Origin: Bifidobacterium sp.
GTDB lineage: Bacteria > Actinomycetota > Actinomycetes > Actinomycetales > Bifidobacteriaceae
Direction of reading: 5' to 3'
NCBI RefSeq assembly: GCF_022647885.1
Contig: NZ_JALCLM010000001.1
Coordinates: 1,844,610 to 1,908,609 of the forward strand
Length of the DNA stretch: 64,000 nucleotides
The notes beneath the pieces were generated by a model. That model was given only the letters and a program-made list of their open reading frames with translations. It ran no database searches and had not been told where the DNA came from. This document shows positions 1 through 8,792 of the stretch, one piece after another. Every line of letters begins with the position of its first letter. Position 1 is the first letter of the stretch. The translations under genes were made by a program, and so were the position numbers.

Positions 1-2
1 GC

Positions 3-614
3 ACGGTACACAACGGAGAATTGCTGCTTATTGATGCGGGAGTTGAAGTTAACAGCCTCTATACTGCTGATATCACTAGGACTTTCCCTGTAGGTGGATC
101 CTTCAGCCCCTTGCAACGAAAAATCTATGAAACGGTGCTTTCTGCACAGCAGGCAGCCTTTGATATTGCTAAGCCTGGTGTCACATACAGCGATATTCAC
201 CACACTGTCATGCGTGTGCTAGCCGAGGCTCTACATGACTGGGGAATTCTGCCAGTCAGCGTTGAAGAGTCGCTCAGTCCTTCTGGACAACAGCATAGAA
301 GGTGGCACGCATGCGGTTGTGCTCATCATCTGGGTCTAGACGTGCACGATTGCGCACAGGCACGTTACGAGTCTTACCAAGATGCACCTATTGAGGCTGG
401 AATGATTTTCACCATCGAACCGGGTCTCTATTTCAAAGAAAATGATCTCTTAGTGCCACCTGAATTCCGAGGAATCGGCGTACGTATCGAGGATGACGTC
501 TTGATGACCGAGCAGGGTCCTGAATGGATTTCAGCAGGCATTCCTAAGAGCGTAGAGGGCGTAGAACAGTGGATGGCGCAGCAAGCAGCAAGAAAGACAT
601 CATCCGCTGAATAG
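3..614 (+). CDS. pepP: Xaa-Pro aminopeptidase, C-terminal part (cut by window edge)
   Basis: This is the C-terminal catalytic half of a pita-bread-fold (M24) metallopeptidase that removes an N-terminal residue preceding proline from peptides in the cytoplasm. The frame is already open at base 3, so the N-terminus lies outside the window. Visible metal-ligand regions in order are LLIDAGVEV followed by YTADITRTFPVGG (two Asp ligands), HHLGLDVHD (His), FTIEPGLYF (Glu) and GVRIEDDVLMTEQG (Glu). All five expected ligands are present, so the enzyme should be active. The gene ends at TAG 612-614 and is followed by a long hairpin (638-698). The specific symbol is by family resemblance; other M24 dipeptidases share these motifs. 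Confidence 0.85.
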   Translation, partial: TVHNGELLLIDAGVEVNSLYTADITRTFPVGGSFSPLQRKIYETVLSAQQAAFDIAKPGVTYSDIHHTVMRVLAEALHDWGILPVSVEESLSPSGQQHRRWHACGCAHHLGLDVHDCAQARYESYQDAPIEAGMIFTIEPGLYFKENDLLVPPEFRGIGVRIEDDVLMTEQGPEWISAGIPKSVEGVEQWMAQQAARKTSSAE

Positions 615-637
615 ATAGTTAACTCGAGCGTGAGCGT

Positions 638-698
638 GAATCCACACCGGTTGATGAAACTATTGCGAGAACTGTGTTTCATCAACCGGTGTGGATTC
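638..698 (+). terminator. 23-bp perfect hairpin after pepP
   Basis: Arms 638-660 and 676-698 are perfect reverse complements (left arm starts gaatccacaccggttg) around a 15-nt loop, followed by a short T-rich stretch (aatcctttt). It sits 24 nt after the pepP stop and 35 nt before the Nudix start, so it probably terminates pepP transcription. Confidence 0.7.
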
Positions 699-732
699 AA
701 TCCTTTTGAGCACCTCAGGTACAAGGAGTCCA

Positions 733-1278
733 ATGACAACACCATCATTCGTTCTTGATATTCGCAAAAAAATAGGCCATGACATGCTCTGGCTGTGCGG
801 GGTAACCGGCTATGTGGTTGATGCCCAAGATCGCATTTTGCTCGGGCGTCGGGTAGACACCGGCGAGTGGGCTCTTGTCTATGGCATCATTGAACCCGGC
901 GAGGAGCCAGCCGATACTGTTGTGCGTGAAATTAAAGAGGAAACAGGTATTGACGCTGTTCCAACAGATTTGGTGAGTGTGAAATCATCTCCGCGAGTCA
1001 TAACATATTCAAACGGTGACAAAGCCATGTATATGGATCACCTGTTTCTATGCAGTGTGGACCCTGATGGCAATACTGAAGCGTTCGTGGGAGATGATGA
1101 AAGTCTGAGCGTTGGCTGGTTCGACTTAGACGATTTGCCTACACCTTTAGCTCAATCCACTGCTGAGCGTATGCGCTATGTTCACGAATATCAGGCGAAT
1201 CTTGCACAAGGCGACAGCCATGCACTTTTTGCCTACAATCCTTCAAACGACGATTCTGCGTCCTTGACACCACGCTGA
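733..1278 (+). CDS. Nudix hydrolase
   Basis: A 181-residue member of the Nudix superfamily, which hydrolyses nucleoside diphosphates linked to another group using Mg2+. A textbook Nudix box (G-x5-E-x7-REUxEExGU) occupies residues 51-73, beginning GIIEPGEEPAD and ending REIKEETGI. The start ATG at 733 is preceded by AAGGAG at 723-728. A GTG further upstream at 691 is in frame but lies inside the terminator hairpin, so I rejected it. The substrate cannot be told; the N-terminal segment and overall length resemble ADP-ribose or NADH-type pyrophosphatases of actinobacteria. Its last 36 bases overlap the 3' end of nagA on the opposite strand. Confidence 0.85.
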   Translation: MTTPSFVLDIRKKIGHDMLWLCGVTGYVVDAQDRILLGRRVDTGEWALVYGIIEPGEEPADTVVREIKEETGIDAVPTDLVSVKSSPRVITYSNGDKAMYMDHLFLCSVDPDGNTEAFVGDDESLSVGWFDLDDLPTPLAQSTAERMRYVHEYQANLAQGDSHALFAYNPSNDDSASLTPR

Positions 1279-2565
1279 TGCAACTCGCCACGATTGTGGA
1301 GCCATGAGTAAAGCATCGGCTGCATAGCCAGCACTGAGCAATCCTAAAGGATACGCAGTCACCTGATTCGGCCGATCCAGCTCCAAAGCGTGGGCCGGCC
1401 CCAGCGTCGCAGCAGCAACTGCGTCAACTTCGCTGATGCCAATCTGCTCGATTGCTCTGCGAACGGCAATATCTAGCGTTAACGTTGAACCCGCAATCGC
1501 ACCATTCGACAGCAAACGAGCATGACCGTTCTCCACATTCACAGCTAGCTTACCGAGGGTATATCGCCCATCTGCACACCCCGTTGCAGCCATAGAATCG
1601 GTGATCAGAGCTAGCCGATGAGGAAAAAGCTTGAATGCTAGCTCAACCACAGGATTGTGAACATGGAAGCCGTCGTTGATGAGTTCAACTTGCACCCGGG
1701 AATCCTCTAACACTGCAGGAATTGGCCCTGGTTGACGGTGCCCTATCCCATTCATAGCATTAAAAATATGTGTAAGGATTCCCGCGCCCGCATCGATACC
1801 ACGCTTTGTTGTCACATAATCCGCATCACTGTGCCCTATAGCAGGAATCACTCCCATATCACGAAAACGGGCAATAGCCTCAATCCCGTGAGGCAACTCA
1901 GGCGCGATAGTAATTTGACGGATGCAGCCATGAGCAGCTTCTAAGAGCTGCTCAACCAACTCCTCTTGAGGCTCTCGCAGACAGTCAGGATCATGTGCTC
2001 CCTTTCTGGATACTGCGAGAAATGGGCCTTCTAAATGTGCTCCAATGCAATCTGGTCGCTGAGCACAAACAGCAGCAACAGTGCGCAGGTTATTGCACAT
2101 GACGTCCAACGGATTAGTAATCAGGCTAAGTACTTGACGCGTTGTCCCATGCACAGCATGTCCTGCTCTGGCAACAGCTATAGCCTCTTCACCATCGTCA
2201 AAGGAATGTTCCCACGCACCATGCGAATGAATATCAATGTAGCCAGGAGTTAGCGTAGCCCCTTGTGCATCGACGATTTCCAAGCCGGACGCAGAGATGT
2301 GGCTAAGCGGTGCTTGTTCTTCGGACTTATCTAGCGCTGAGCTTGAGCTCTGCTGAGTTTGCATATTGGCTATCGCAGATGCTAAATCATCATCTCTTGT
2401 CCCAGTTGCAACAATGCGTCCCTCATCTGCCACCATCCAAAAATGTTCACAGATACCACTTGCATCAACTTTTCTTGCATGCTGAATTGCCAAGGGGCGC
2501 GCTTCGCTCGTCATGGCATGAGTTATCTGAGAAACTTGCTGTTGTCGGATTGATGCTGTTGTCAT
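1243..2565 (-). CDS. nagA: N-acetylglucosamine-6-phosphate deacetylase
   Basis: Amidohydrolase that removes the acetyl group from GlcNAc-6-phosphate, giving glucosamine-6-phosphate for NagB. Motifs in the 440-residue product are the metal-binding DIHSHG (about residues 111-116), HLEGPF (177-182), IGHSDADY, THIFNAMNG and the catalytic Asp in LITDSMAATG. The protein is longer than most NagA because of a low-complexity Ser/Gln stretch near residues 70-90. The start chosen is preceded by AAGGG 11 nt upstream; an internal ATG at codon 18 is an alternative. It is the last gene of a five-gene minus-strand operon, 54 bp after nagB, and converges on the Nudix gene with a 36-bp overlap. Confidence 0.93.
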   Translation of the reverse strand: MTTASIRQQQVSQITHAMTSEARPLAIQHARKVDASGICEHFWMVADEGRIVATGTRDDDLASAIANMQTQQSSSSALDKSEEQAPLSHISASGLEIVDAQGATLTPGYIDIHSHGAWEHSFDDGEEAIAVARAGHAVHGTTRQVLSLITNPLDVMCNNLRTVAAVCAQRPDCIGAHLEGPFLAVSRKGAHDPDCLREPQEELVEQLLEAAHGCIRQITIAPELPHGIEAIARFRDMGVIPAIGHSDADYVTTKRGIDAGAGILTHIFNAMNGIGHRQPGPIPAVLEDSRVQVELINDGFHVHNPVVELAFKLFPHRLALITDSMAATGCADGRYTLGKLAVNVENGHARLLSNGAIAGSTLTLDIAVRRAIEQIGISEVDAVAAATLGPAHALELDRPNQVTAYPLGLLSAGYAADALLMAPQSWRVASAWCQGRRIVV

Positions 2566-2619
2566 ATATATCAGTGCCCTTAATCTACACAGCTACATTC
2601 ATCTCTTGCCCCGCAAGAA

Positions 2620-3408
2620 TCAAATCTTCTGCCAAGCAGGCTTATTCGTGAAGGCATACTTGTAATAGTCACGATTGCGCAGACGCGATGCAGCAGCATC
2701 ATCCACAATTACTGTGGCATGTGGGTGCAATTGCAGCGCCGAGGCTGGGCAAAATGCTGAAATACCACCCTCTACTGTTTCTGCAACAGCTTCGGCTTTA
2801 CCAGCTCCAAAAGCTAGTAGAACCAGATGCCTAGCCCGTAGAATCGTTCCAATTCCTTGCGTGATGCAATGTGAAGGCACTTTGTTAATATCACCCTCAA
2901 AAAATCGTGCATTATCTATACGCGTTTGTTCGGTGAGCGTTTTGATTCTGGTCCCAGAAGCCAAGGATGAACCAGGTTCGTTGAAACCAATATGACCGTC
3001 TGTCCCGATGCCAAGAATCTGGATATCCACTCCCCCAGCTTGAGCGATTGCTGCATCATATTCTGCACCCGCCTCTTTGATGGTGTCTAAATTGCCGTTA
3101 GGAACATGGACGTTATCGGGGTTGAGTCCCAATGGTTCCACAACCGTTCTGCTGATAGTGCTGCGATATGACTGAGGATGTTCAGGATTTAGTCCCGCAT
3201 ACTCATCCAGTGCGAAAGCTCTAACTCGCGAAACATCCAGCTTGCTGTCTCGAACTTTGCGTGCGAGCTGCTGATACGCAGCCAGAGGGCTGGAACCTGT
3301 AGCCAAACCGAGTACACAATCTGGCTTGGCAGCAATCAAGTCAGCGACGCACTGTGCGTATATCTCGCCAGCATCTTGCTGACTATTAACGATAATTACT
3401 TCTGCCAT
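2620..3408 (-). CDS. nagB: glucosamine-6-phosphate deaminase
   Basis: Converts glucosamine-6-phosphate to fructose-6-phosphate and ammonia, the step that sends amino-sugar carbon into central metabolism (in bifidobacteria the fructose-6-phosphate shunt). The 262-residue product has the family signatures LGLATGSSPLAAYQ near residue 34, FALDEYAGL with the catalytic Asp, and GIGTDGHIGFNEPGSS. A strong ribosome-binding site (AGGAGGA) precedes the ATG. It lies between the ROK kinase gene (47 bp upstream) and nagA (54 bp downstream) in one operon. Confidence 0.95.
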   Translation of the reverse strand: MAEVIIVNSQQDAGEIYAQCVADLIAAKPDCVLGLATGSSPLAAYQQLARKVRDSKLDVSRVRAFALDEYAGLNPEHPQSYRSTISRTVVEPLGLNPDNVHVPNGNLDTIKEAGAEYDAAIAQAGGVDIQILGIGTDGHIGFNEPGSSLASGTRIKTLTEQTRIDNARFFEGDINKVPSHCITQGIGTILRARHLVLLAFGAGKAEAVAETVEGGISAFCPASALQLHPHATVIVDDAAASRLRNRDYYKYAFTNKPAWQKI

Positions 3409-3455
3409 TGCTATTCCTCCTGATTAAAGATGACGAACTCAATAAGTGCTGTGAC

Positions 3456-4478
3456 TTAAGCACGATTTACAGAAATGACTGCTGCACCAATCGCACCAAT
3501 TGCTTGGTCTTTCGGCGATAAACTCAGCCGTTTCGACAATCCCAAGCTCGTGATGAAAGGACTTGTTTCAGCTCTACTTTCGAGATCAATAACAATCCTG
3601 TTAAACAGCGATTCCCCTGTTTTCATCAATCCTCCTCCCAACACAATGCGGTCGGGATCAACGCTGAGTGCAACTGTGAGTATCGCTTTCGTCATTGCAT
3701 GAACGACCATGTCTAGCGTTTGACAAGCTTGCTCATCTCCTGCTTCTTGATGCAATATCAAATCCTGCATTGGGTGTCCACGCTCGACAGGCCACAGCCT
3801 CGCTACTGCAGATCCAGAAGCAACTGTCTCAAGGCATCCTCGTTGCCCACATTTGCAGAGCAAGTTATGCTCCTCAATCGCTAAATGACCGATTTCACCT
3901 GCAGCTCCGCTCACACCTCGCTGCACTGAGCCAGATTGGACAATCCCGCATGCAAGACCTGTTCCGAAATTGATGAAGGCTAGCTGTGAGGCTCTATTCC
4001 CGTCGAGCACTGTCCACGCTCCTAGGGCTGCAGCGTTCACATCATTTTCCACACTTATCGGGATTCCAGGAAACTTAGATTCAAGATCTGCTTGTAAATG
4101 CATACCAGAAATACTGAGATTTACAGCATGAGAAACATCACCTGTATGCGGATTAATCCGTCCAGGAATACCAATGCCGATACCAGCAAGCGAAATACCA
4201 CGATTGGTACACCGTTGAATCAAATCTTCAATCATCGCTATGAGTTCTGTATTGACAGCTAACTCTCCTTGCGGACTGGTAGATCTCATACTTTCCAGCA
4301 CAGTGGAGTGGTCGTCTAGCACAACACCCTCGATTTTTGTGCCACCAACATCGATACCGATATATCCTTGCGATACATGCATCTGAGGTAAGGGGTGAGT
4401 AGCCGTATTATCGACTATTGATGGTGAGCTATGTGCTATAGGACTTCCGAAGTCAAGCATGTCACTTGTTGCCATCAT
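3456..4478 (-). CDS. ROK-family sugar kinase
   Basis: A 340-residue ROK kinase without a DNA-binding domain, expected to phosphorylate a hexose with ATP. The phosphate-binding motif GIDVGGTK is at about residues 41-48, the catalytic region ENDVNAAALG at 144-153 and the zinc motif CKCGQRGCLE at 208-217. Placement between the GH20 hexosaminidase and nagB/nagA suggests N-acetylglucosamine as substrate, by inference from context only. I chose the ATG at 4478 because it forms an ATGA overlap with the stop of the upstream gene and has AGGAG five bases upstream; the frame is open 15 codons further but without such a site. The first 40 residues are a non-conserved extension. Confidence 0.85.
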   Translation of the reverse strand: MMATSDMLDFGSPIAHSSPSIVDNTATHPLPQMHVSQGYIGIDVGGTKIEGVVLDDHSTVLESMRSTSPQGELAVNTELIAMIEDLIQRCTNRGISLAGIGIGIPGRINPHTGDVSHAVNLSISGMHLQADLESKFPGIPISVENDVNAAALGAWTVLDGNRASQLAFINFGTGLACGIVQSGSVQRGVSGAAGEIGHLAIEEHNLLCKCGQRGCLETVASGSAVARLWPVERGHPMQDLILHQEAGDEQACQTLDMVVHAMTKAILTVALSVDPDRIVLGGGLMKTGESLFNRIVIDLESRAETSPFITSLGLSKRLSLSPKDQAIGAIGAAVISVNRA

Positions 4479-6508
4479 GACTGCTCCTGGCGCTGAATAC
4501 GAATTGTATCTGCAAGCTGCCATACAACGTCAGCAATGCGGCGTAATTCTGATTCTCGACTCAGCGATTTCCACGATTGAGAATAACTCTCAAACCACGT
4601 TTCTAGGCGCTCCGGCAATGTTTCCACATGCCATGAAGCGTCACTGCTATCACTGTCTGCAACAGAAGATTGCTTAATGAGGCCTGCATTCACTGCTAAA
4701 CAGTAGCCCAGCTCATTCAACAAACACTGACCGTCAAGAGCCACTAGCCAAGGCTGGATAATCGCTCCACGAACAGCTGCAACATGGGGAGTATCACAAA
4801 TAATCCCTAACTGAGCCTCGTGTAAATCACCATTGCATGCAGCAGCCTTTGCAATCTGGGGCAGTCGACTTTGCAAATATGCGCGTCGCACATCACCTAC
4901 GCGTGGTGTTCGATGAATATCAATAGGTATTGTGGCACCTTCAGCGTTCACTGCCTGAAACACATCTGCATTGACACCTCCACGACCATCATCAAGCTCT
5001 AGAAGGTGTATTGCATTCTCCCACGCAAAAGATACAGACGATGCCGCGGCTTTCATATCAGCAAGCACACGTCCAGTGAGATCACCATATTCAAGTACAG
5101 AAATTCTCGAATCTACAGTTTCGACATCAACCGCGCCAGGTTTCCAAGCCTCCTGCGCACCATAAATCATCGCCGGAATACTCATCCTAGGATCATTGAT
5201 ATGACCATAATCACCCCAATCGGTAACCATGAACCCTTCAGCGTGATATTTCAATCCGATTGCAGCAAGCTTGCTGATATTGAGCCAAGCTCTATCGAAA
5301 TGTGGTAATAAGCTATTCCAGCAGTGTACGGCGGCGCAAACATATTGCCGGACTCCCGAAGCAGCAACCAATCTGACTTTATCGTCCGTGACATCTGGCG
5401 AATATAACCAATTAAGCACCACAACATCCGGAGGTAGTAAATCGAGTATTTCCGGCATCTCAACTGCTATATCGCCCCACAGCATTGCCTGATGTCCATG
5501 CTGCTGCACATATCGGCATAAGCGTTCTACATAGCCTGCATACATATGTGCAGGATCACTGCTTTGACCACCTTCTCGCGAGCGCCCTTTACCTAAGTCG
5601 AAAGTTTCGTCACCACCGATGTTGAAATACACGGAACGTATCTCATCAATATAAGAATCTATGAGCTTGCAAGACAGTGCAAAAGCCTCAGGATGATTGA
5701 TATTGATAGTGTGATGCTCTTGTCGCTCAATGAAACTGAAGGGTCGATCCGCTTGCTCAGGGAACTCACCCAGATCGCGAAAACTGTGAGTACGTAAGGT
5801 CATATAGTGATGCCCAAATGTGGATATTGAAGGCACTAAATCAATACCTCGTTCGGCGCAATACTGATCTAGTTCGATGAAATCCTGAGAACTCAGTGGA
5901 CTGCTCCCACGCCAACTTTCGCTTAACCCATCAATTTTGGTGCTGTGCTCAACGTAGAGCTGCAGCTGGTTGTACTTGTACAAACAGAGTTTATCTATCC
6001 ATGAATGTAGCCACTGCATGGTGGGAACTCGACCACGCGTGACGTCGAGACTATAACTACGCACAGCGTATGCAGCACTATCTTCAATATGCATGCAAGG
6101 CACAGCAGAACCATACTGCGCTATCAATTGGCGTAAAGTTTGTACTGCATCACGCAAATCTGCAATATGAGAACCACAAAGTCGAATTTGAGCGCCGGCG
6201 GCATCAACGTCACATGCTGTTGAAATATCGAGTCTATAACTCCCTTGTGGCAAGGTTGAATCAAGTAATAAGGCTATATTGGCTTTCCACCGTCCACCTC
6301 GGCTTACATTCCATGCAGAACCAGTCGCTTCGCTTAAACTACGTTGAAGTTGCTGAGCTAAGAAACATCCACTATCTGAGGCTGCATCAGTATATTGAGC
6401 AATTGTCCCACTGACAGGCAGCACAACTACTCCTTGTTTCAGCTCCAAATTCTGCACCTCTGGAATCAACAACGGCATTGTTGACGGTGGTGTCGCCTGC
6501 ATTATCAC
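4475..6508 (-). CDS. beta-N-acetylhexosaminidase, GH20 family
   Basis: A 677-residue glycoside hydrolase of the GH20 type that releases terminal N-acetylhexosamine by substrate-assisted catalysis. The signature pair Asp-Glu is seen in NIGGDETFDLG (about residues 296-306), preceded by the typical barrel segments SYSLDVTRGR, YKYNQLQLYVEH and LVPSISTFGHH. No signal peptide or anchor is visible, so it probably works in the cytoplasm on imported oligosaccharides. The start is a GTG at 6508 with AAAGGA eight bases upstream; an ATG two codons on (6502) is nearly as good. It ends in an ATGA overlap with the ROK kinase gene, showing translational coupling. Confidence 0.88.
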   Translation of the reverse strand: MIMQATPPSTMPLLIPEVQNLELKQGVVVLPVSGTIAQYTDAASDSGCFLAQQLQRSLSEATGSAWNVSRGGRWKANIALLLDSTLPQGSYRLDISTACDVDAAGAQIRLCGSHIADLRDAVQTLRQLIAQYGSAVPCMHIEDSAAYAVRSYSLDVTRGRVPTMQWLHSWIDKLCLYKYNQLQLYVEHSTKIDGLSESWRGSSPLSSQDFIELDQYCAERGIDLVPSISTFGHHYMTLRTHSFRDLGEFPEQADRPFSFIERQEHHTININHPEAFALSCKLIDSYIDEIRSVYFNIGGDETFDLGKGRSREGGQSSDPAHMYAGYVERLCRYVQQHGHQAMLWGDIAVEMPEILDLLPPDVVVLNWLYSPDVTDDKVRLVAASGVRQYVCAAVHCWNSLLPHFDRAWLNISKLAAIGLKYHAEGFMVTDWGDYGHINDPRMSIPAMIYGAQEAWKPGAVDVETVDSRISVLEYGDLTGRVLADMKAAASSVSFAWENAIHLLELDDGRGGVNADVFQAVNAEGATIPIDIHRTPRVGDVRRAYLQSRLPQIAKAAACNGDLHEAQLGIICDTPHVAAVRGAIIQPWLVALDGQCLLNELGYCLAVNAGLIKQSSVADSDSSDASWHVETLPERLETWFESYSQSWKSLSRESELRRIADVVWQLADTIRIQRQEQS

Positions 6509-6625
6509 GGTTACTATCCTTTGTTGTTGTCTCTTCACATACTGTTTTTGATGGATATTTTGCTGTGAACCAGCCTCCGCTATTGCCGGAGAAGGAAGGC
6601 ACAGCACAAATTCATTGGCCTTGAC

Positions 6626-7780
6626 TTACAGCACTGCAAGCTCTTTTCTTAGTACTAGTGCTGCAGCACCCAGCATGGCAGCATCTTGTCCAAGCGTCGA
6701 TTGTTGAACATGAACCGCATCAATAAACCTCGATCGTGCCAGCGAATCGATAGTATGTTGCGTCGATTCCACGAGCACTGGTGTGACGATGTGTTTTGGC
6801 CCTGACAACACAATCCTAGTGATATTGGTCATCGCCACCGGCATAGCTAGAGCCCTTCCCAAGCTCTGCCCTGCCTCAAGTAAAATTGTTGCGGCTTGGC
6901 TAGGATTTTTAGCTATGCGTTCATCGAGAACTGGAACAGAAACCAATGTTTCTAAACAACCTGTTTTGCCGCATACGCATGGTTTGTTGCCCTCCGTCAT
7001 CACTACATGACCAATCTCACCAGCGGTAAACCCTCTGCCTGTCACTATGCTGTCCGAAATGAGCACACCCGCACCGATACCTTTAGCTATCTGCACCAAA
7101 ATCATGTCTGGTGCCCCTGCTCCGAAGTAGCGTTCGGCGAACACAGCCGCATCTGCATCGTTGGTGACTACCACAGGAATCTTGCTTATATCACCAAGGA
7201 TTGAAGGCAAATCCATGTTGCTCCACCCAAGGTTGGGAGCCTCAATAACCAGACCTTCGTCATTCACGGTTCCAGGCGTGGCAACCGCTATGCCCATGAC
7301 GGTGGTAGTGCATTGGTGCAGTACGCGCTGACATAAGCCAACTACCTGCTTGATATCTAAGCTTGCTTGTTCAGGACAATCGACCTGTTCTCTCAACAGC
7401 ACATCCCCAACAAGATTAATTACCAGAGCGCGCAGATGAGTAATGTCCGATAGATCAAGGGCAACCACACAACCAGCTTGAGGGTTAAAACCAATAGATA
7501 ATCCAGGTTTGCCGGGACCCTGAGAATTTTTATACTCACCCTCAACCACAAGCCCATCTCGGATGAGCTCTGCCACCACATCTGAGGTGGAAACTTTTGA
7601 CATCCCTGTAATCTTCGCCAGCTCAGCTCTCGAACGCCAATCATGAGGATAAAGCGCCCGCATTATTGCGGTTCGGTTGCGCAAACGAATATCTGAAGGT
7701 GCCGCACTGGCATATCTGCGCGTACCAGATTCGCGCTTGAACCCTACGTTCTCACCAAGAACGGGAACTCGTGCCACCAT
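6626..7780 (-). CDS. ROK-family transcriptional repressor (NagC-like)
   Basis: A 384-residue sugar-responsive regulator. A winged helix-turn-helix spans about residues 32-95 (RSRAELAKITGMSKVSTSDV), followed by a ROK sugar-binding domain with the zinc motif CVCGKTGCLE at 268-277. The start ATG has a GGGGGA ribosome-binding site. It is the first gene of the operon leading to GH20, ROK kinase, nagB and nagA, and so is the natural candidate for controlling amino-sugar use. A palindrome TTGTTAACAA lies about 125 bp upstream and recurs before the ABC importer, which would fit autoregulation plus control of uptake. The inducer is inferred, probably GlcNAc or GlcNAc-6-phosphate. Confidence 0.88.
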   Translation of the reverse strand: MVARVPVLGENVGFKRESGTRRYASAAPSDIRLRNRTAIMRALYPHDWRSRAELAKITGMSKVSTSDVVAELIRDGLVVEGEYKNSQGPGKPGLSIGFNPQAGCVVALDLSDITHLRALVINLVGDVLLREQVDCPEQASLDIKQVVGLCQRVLHQCTTTVMGIAVATPGTVNDEGLVIEAPNLGWSNMDLPSILGDISKIPVVVTNDADAAVFAERYFGAGAPDMILVQIAKGIGAGVLISDSIVTGRGFTAGEIGHVVMTEGNKPCVCGKTGCLETLVSVPVLDERIAKNPSQAATILLEAGQSLGRALAMPVAMTNITRIVLSGPKHIVTPVLVESTQHTIDSLARSRFIDAVHVQQSTLGQDAAMLGAAALVLRKELAVL

Positions 7781-7903
7781 AACAGTCTCCCCCTGCTCCG
7801 TGCACTCACGTTTCGTAGGTACACGACGCTCACATCCCGCACCTACACCTTGTATATAGACAATCGCTCAGCACATCTTCGGTAATGTCAGTCTACGCTT
7901 GAA

Positions 7904-7913
7904 TTGTTAACAA
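7904..7913. promoter_or_regulatory. candidate ROK operator, copy 1
   Basis: Perfect 10-bp palindrome TTGTTAACAA upstream of the ROK repressor operon. Read on the minus strand, it sits in AGTTTTGTTAACAA followed by TTC, the same 14-mer found at 11,547-11,560. The repressor gene starts 124 bp downstream; the permease stop is only 4 bp away on the other side. Confidence 0.5.
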
Positions 7914-7916
7914 AAC

Positions 7917-8792
7917 TCACTTAATAGCCCCCTCAGTTATTCCCTTAACCATGTTGCCTTGAATAATCATGAAGAAGATGACGACAGGGAGCGAAAACAA
8001 CACGGATGCTGCCATTTGCCCACCAAAATCAGTCCCCATCGGAGTTGAAAAGCTAGCCAGCCAGACAGGTAGTGTGTATTTCGATTGATCTTTCATGAAG
8101 GTAAATGCGGTGAGGTAATCGTTCCACGCTGCGATGAAGGCAAATACTGATGTGGAGATGATTCCTGGTGCTACCAACGGGAAGGTAATCATCCGCAAAA
8201 TCTGCCATTCACTGGCGCCTTCTACGCGTGCTGATTCAAATATATCTACGGGAATCGCGAGGAAGAAGCCACGCATATTCCAAATTGAGAATGGGAGTAC
8301 CGCGGCAATATATGCCAATATCAGACCTATATAACTATTCAGTAGTCCGAGTTGATTAAACACGATGAACTGAGGTATCAGCAAGGCAGTACCCGGAAGC
8401 ATCTGAATAGCAAGCACCGTCACGATAATCGAACGACGCCCTTTGAAACGATATAACGTCAACGCCGCACAGGCTAAAAATGCTAACAGAACAGAGAGCA
8501 CCACCGAAACCGTTGTGGTCAAGATGGAATTGAAGAGATTCGTTATGAACTGTGTTTGAAATATGGCCGTACGAAAATTTTGTAGCGACCAATGGGTGGG
8601 CAGGAATACTGGATTAACAGTCATAACCTCATTGCGAGGCTTGAATGCAGTTATCGTCATCCAATACACGGGAAAGAACCATATGATGCAGAACAGCAGT
8701 CCTGCAATATTCGTTCTCAACTGCCCCCACTTAAATCGACGCTTTGCTTTGATAACAGCCGTCTGAGAATGTTGATGGATGCCTTGACTCAT
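7917..8792 (-). CDS. carbohydrate ABC transporter permease (MalG type)
   Basis: A 291-residue inner-membrane permease of a CUT1-type sugar importer. Six hydrophobic segments are evident, and the EAA loop that contacts the ATPase reads EGASEWQILRMITFPLVAPG. It overlaps the preceding permease gene by four bases (ATGA). No ATP-binding subunit follows; the gene ends just before the operator of the ROK/nag operon. CUT1 systems in Gram-positive bacteria commonly share one MsiK-type ATPase encoded elsewhere, which is the likely explanation. Substrate is inferred from the neighbours as a GlcNAc-containing sugar. Confidence 0.9.
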   Translation of the reverse strand: MSQGIHQHSQTAVIKAKRRFKWGQLRTNIAGLLFCIIWFFPVYWMTITAFKPRNEVMTVNPVFLPTHWSLQNFRTAIFQTQFITNLFNSILTTTVSVVLSVLLAFLACAALTLYRFKGRRSIIVTVLAIQMLPGTALLIPQFIVFNQLGLLNSYIGLILAYIAAVLPFSIWNMRGFFLAIPVDIFESARVEGASEWQILRMITFPLVAPGIISTSVFAFIAAWNDYLTAFTFMKDQSKYTLPVWLASFSTPMGTDFGGQMAASVLFSLPVVIFFMIIQGNMVKGITEGAIK

